DNA of 64,000 nucleotides from Heterobilharzia americana. Taxonomy: Eukaryota; Platyhelminthes; Trematoda; Strigeidida; Schistosomatidae. The notes beneath the pieces were generated by a model that was not told where the DNA came from, searched no databases, and saw only the letters and a program-made list of their open reading frames with translations. This document shows, in pieces, positions 59,751-64,000 of the stretch. Each line of letters starts with the position of its first letter. Position 1 is the stretch's first letter. The position numbers and the translations under genes are program-made. The stretch lies in NCBI GenBank assembly GCA_944470555.2, contig OX104128.1, positions 47,227,920-47,291,919 on the forward strand. Direction: 5' to 3'.

Positions 59751-62480
59751 GTTTTACTGTTGTTACTTGTATTATCATCATTCACCGACGATGTTTTATA
59801 TATGTGTTCTAAGACTTCATTACAACTACGTGTTTTGTTCATGTAGAATAAAATCAGGCTGTAATGATCAAGCGATTGAAACTGGAAGTGTGTATTCAAA
59901 AAGAAGCAATGAAAAGCCTTTTTTCGCCATGTTAACCTATTCTTTCACTTTTTCATCGACATCCGCTTTTGGCTGAAACTTTCATCTGCATGTATCAGGT
60001 TTTTATGGTCGTTCTACCAACTGAGTTCAACTCACTACATTATTATGTACCTTGTCTATTATTTATCATCAACTAGCCTACTTGTTAATCTACTTACGTA
60101 ACTTCCTATTACTAATCATATTATTTTCTTGAACTTTCTATCAAATCACGAGTATAACTGAAACGTCGTAACATGTCCTGCTAACTAGCTTCATTTAAGT
60201 CCAAAGAGTATTTTCAAATTCTTTAGGGATATGATATTCAAACGTTTAAGATCGTAAACAGCTGATGAAAAACAGGCGAAATAAAATAGTGCAATATTAT
60301 TCTGTTTCAATCGTTGTCCTTTCTCGATTCAAGTTCCTAAAGGGGAACGTTCGTATGAAAACTAAAAATGTTAAGCTGCGACATCCTTTTTTGTACTAAC
60401 CATATAAGAAAAATAAACCTTCAAATTTCGAATACCTGAAACAAATTGGAATCGAGTGGTTTGTGCGGTAGACAAGATGTCAGTCACCGCCAGAATAAAT
60501 CAGTTATAACACCTCTGACTGCAGTATTGAGTAATGGATGTTGGAATCGCAGAGGAGACACCACTTGCAGTGACGTTGGAGATAAGCCATGCTGATTGTC
60601 TCCAGTGAAGTAACGGATGTTACAGCTGCAGATTCTAATCCTATTTTGCGACTGTAAGTCTAACATTCTGAATGTGACTCAGAACTATTCAATTTTGTGT
60701 TTGAATTGGTTATGACAGTACCTTATACGTACATAAAGTTATATCTTTTACAGTGCAACATTTTCTTCTCAGTTTACTCTACATATATATTGAAAGGCTG
60801 AAACGTCTGTGAGAAAGTATCAAGTGATTGTGAATAAGCATTAGTTGACTGACAGTTAATAGACAGAAAGCAAACTAACAAGGAAGATACGCATGAAAAT
60901 GCTGCGGAAGAAAGTATTTTAATGTGTTATCTGGAAGATGTTATTTGCAATTTTATTGAAAAAATCATCTAGGACTATACTTGCGATTATATAGAGTGAG
61001 AAACAGAATGGGATACACACAAACAATACGCTAATTTCAGCACATTTAAATCACTTGTTTATTTGCACATGCTTACAGTGTGGAATGGGCTGCACTTAAG
61101 AGAAGATGAGCAAAAGTCACGGAAATAAAAAAGTTAAATCTGTTTAATCCTATTTGCACTCGGAGTTTACTTTATAATGGTAGACAGTACTCTGTTTTCC
61201 TAACTGTCATTCAATGTGAACCAAGTGGAGTTTCTGGAAGGCGAATATTAGTTACTTCTCTAGTCAACTTTGTAGTGAGGAAAATTATGATATTTCGCTT
61301 TGTTGAGCATATAGTACTTATATTATCATACAGTTATCACCCTGTTATCACAGAAGTATTACTTTTCATCTAAATCCGAAAACACTGTCCTGACATGTTT
61401 AATGAATGAAATTATTGTTTTAAGTTATAAGAGCGTAATGTCGGTGGAAAACTGACATCTTACATCGATCACAAACCTTATTTGCGTAACAGCGTATATA
61501 GCGGCTATCAACAGTCACAAATTGGAAGACCACGACAAGCCAATGTAATCTTCAGAAAGTAGATATAAATTAGTTTTCCTAAAAGAATGATCAAACAATT
61601 AACTGTTTATTAGATAATTATCCCTGCAAGCTGTCTATGCAGACATACATCTTAATGTTTTAATCTTCTGCTTAAAAATATTATTCATACATATTTTGAA
61701 AGTCATCTGGTAAAATCATTTTACTCTGCTAGGCATGATTGTTTTTCGATAAGATGACGATGTGGTATGATTTTAAACAGGTGAATGTGGAAACTTAACA
61801 GGCAAAACGCCATCTGTAATCTTTAACTCGAAAATCATCAGATTTTCCTTATTTCTGAATTGTTTTTGATTAAGGGCATGTAGAAGGCTTTTACATTCTT
61901 AGGAATCCACTTACGTTCTCGTTTAATTTAACCACATCACTAGCATTAGTTTCAAATCTCTCACGAAGATACTTTAGGTTACAAATGTTTTCCGTGTATA
62001 CAGAGTGAAGTGGAATCTTTTATCGCCTCTTTGAGTTGAAGCGAAGTATATACATGAAATGCATTTCACAACATTTAACTGTAATAACTTTGATGAAGAC
62101 TCCTCTGGCGAAATCTGTTCAGCTCCAGATTTGTGCTAGCCCTAGTAGACTGACGGCAAACCGAATTATTTGCAAATTACGTCATCCGTATTGGGTTAAA
62201 ATCGACGCCCATACTACGAATAATGTGTTGAAGGTAGATAATCAGTTGTATACAGCGCATTGTTGTTGGATTCTCAAACATGTGTTCTGTGAGAGAGTTA
62301 ATGAAAGCAAAAAGAACTCTAAGCTCCGTTTATATGTATGATGTCCTTAAATGTAGTAGCATTCTGAACAACTTTCAAGTTGATCATTTCTAAAGCGATC
62401 TATTTCCTTACATAACTGACAATATGGCCTTGATCATTAGTTGTTAATTAAACAGCTGTTTAGAAGCTTCTCGTTCAAAG
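59751..62480. other. AT-rich DNA without recognised features
   Basis: A 101-codon frame at 62036-62341 has no motif I recognise. Nothing else stands out. Confidence 0.4.
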
Positions 62481-62501
62481 TCTTATCACTTAGTTTTTTA
62501 G

Positions 62502-62625
62502 GCATTGGGATCGTCAGAACATATGAATTTCGACATAGTATGTGACCAGCTGTTAGAGACTCTAGGTGGTACACAATTTTCAGACCTATCTCGTACTGAT
62601 AATTCTGAAACTTATGAACCTCTTA
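62502..62625 (+). other. Possible internal exon of a host gene (weak)
   Basis: A pyrimidine-rich acceptor (CACTTAGTTTTTTAG, ending at 62501) precedes an open frame reading ALGSSEHMNFDIVCDQLLET then LGGTQFSDLSRTDNSETYEP. Its amino-acid mix is more protein-like than the surroundings. A GTATAT near 62626 could be a donor. I do not recognise the protein, and AT-rich DNA yields such acceptors often, so this is only a pointer. Confidence 0.2.
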
Positions 62626-63242
62626 TGTATATTTCTTTATTTGTTCTCTGGATTTTTAGACACTACTTGACTATTTCGACATCATTTACTTCTTCAAGTC
62701 TTCTTTCGCGCTAATTTTTGTTTACGGGTTTTAACATTGTTTTATTTATGTGAGAAGTGTGTTCAATAAGTAGAAACTTACCACTTGTGCATCTTTGGTA
62801 GAAATCCCATAACTCATTATACAATGATATAATTGTTTACATCCCTTGTGACTTTTCCTTTCAGTATTAAGAAATTGTGGTGTCTCACAACAGAGCAGCA
62901 AATGAGTCTATTCTTGGTTAAAGGCTTAGACATTGGATAAAAAAGATGGATGCTTTTTTTAGAACTTCATTAAATAGTATATTTTCCTGACTTCGCAACT
63001 TTTAGTAAATGTATTGCCTAATTACAAGATATAAGTAGACAAGGATATAACTACTTTGTGTGGGTAATGAAAAAAACATGAAATTATCTACGCTTTTAAC
63101 GTTTCAGTATGGTGATTATCCTAAAAGATTGTTTAATCCTCAGTATTTGTTTCACCTATTTATCACTATCGACAAATATCATCAGAGTTTTTATTCTTCC
63201 TAGACAATTTTTTAAAGCAAGGCTTCTTCAAATCCAGATATT

Positions 63243-63259
63243 CACACACACACACACAC
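63243..63259. repeat. Short (CA)n microsatellite
   Basis: About eight CA units, not linked to a recognised element. Confidence 0.9.
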
Positions 63260-63439
63260 GTTGAGTATTGCTACAATAAATACTCTAGGATGAGTTATGT
63301 TTTCACACTGAAGTGATGCACACGCCCATGCGACATACAGATACCTTAGTTAATCTTCTTTTATGTTGATAAAGTAACCAAATAATATCGTACAGAAGTA
63401 TGGAATCAAATATAAACAGTACTAGTATTACGATAAATT

Positions 63440-63490
63440 GGTTGGTTGTGGCTAGCAGAAGAATCCAGGACGCGCGTTTCGTATGTCAAT
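63440..63490 (+). repeat. S2 repeat relic
   Basis: GGTTGTGGCTAGCAGAAGAA then TCCAGGACGCGCGTTTCGTA matches the tail side of S2. The rest is lost. Confidence 0.5.
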
Positions 63491-64000
63491 AAATAGTAAT
63501 AAGTAACATTATTACTGTAACTAACAGTGAATAAATACAGAATGTTTGTGGAAACTGTTTTTATTTTCTTATACGCTTCAGACAAATAAGCTGATGTACA
63601 GGCTTTTCGTCTTTATACTATTACAAAATATCACTTACTCTAGGTTTTGTCATACCCTTACTCATCAGTTGAAGGAATTAGATATCACATGTAAAGATTG
63701 GATTTATTTCTCACCTGTTGATTTCAAAATACGTAATCATGATAGGAGGATTCTACAGTCTCAAGGCATCTCTCCAACCAGTTCTTAAGTATCAGTTTTC
63801 AATGTATGTGATAATTTGTTCCATACAAAAACAGGCCATTCATTATGTCTGCGAATAGTCTCAAAAGCTAAATCAACAATCACTTACTTTAAAGAACATT
63901 GATTATAAGTTAGTTAGCAACGAGTTGAATTGCGGTTTTCTTGATAGCTTCCACTTAATAGTGATAGAATTTTACTCAAAATCGAAGTGGATGCAGTTAT

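Overview
This is eukaryotic, AT-rich, repeat-dominated intergenic DNA. The repeat content points to a blood fluke: a Schistosoma-type trematode, probably of the S. mansoni / S. haematobium group. The evidence is RTE-clade LINEs related to the schistosome SR2/Perere-3 type, many Penelope-like elements (PLEs) with GIY-YIG endonuclease domains, hammerhead-ribozyme-like cores in PLE terminal regions, and tRNA-headed short repeats. Species assignment is inference. No bacterial-type operon, rRNA, CRISPR array or convincing intact host gene is visible. All recognisable coding sequence is broken retroelement coding sequence.

Layout, left to right. 1-1234: 3' half of RTE copy A. 1470-2285: PLE fragment P1. 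2640-2942: tRNA-headed repeat S1. 5585-7380: two PLE fragments, P2 then P3; P3 has a YVDD reverse transcriptase, a GIY-YIG domain and a hammerhead-like core. 8642-10730: RTE copy B, with a true 5' end and two internal deletions. 12896-14705: RTE copies C (minus) and D (plus), head to head. C repeats 550 bp of B in inverted orientation without a difference that I could find. 14706-36500: mostly unrecognised AT-rich DNA with scattered S1, S2 and S3 tRNA-like repeats, PLE tails (23600, 30420, 35690), a solo PLE terminal region (27840) and a long hairpin (21489). 36500-48400: the emptiest part, with short-repeat relics. 48860-49700 and 52880-53960: minus-strand PLE fragments. 54301-57733: RTE copy E, nearly full length (about 3.4 kb) but riddled with stops and frameshifts. 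57980-58930: more PLE remains. 59570-64000: an S2 repeat, AT-rich DNA and one weak candidate host exon.

How the parts relate. RTE elements copy themselves with an apurinic-type endonuclease plus reverse transcriptase. PLEs pair a telomerase-like reverse transcriptase with a GIY-YIG nuclease. The short tRNA-headed repeats are presumably mobilised by LINE proteins. Nothing here looks autonomous today. The strongest unusual signals are: a frame-breaking pentamer expansion shared by RTE copies B and E; the B/C/D rearranged cluster with its 550-bp inverted repeat; a paired-hairpin RTE 5' end; and five separate hammerhead-like cores tied to PLE debris.
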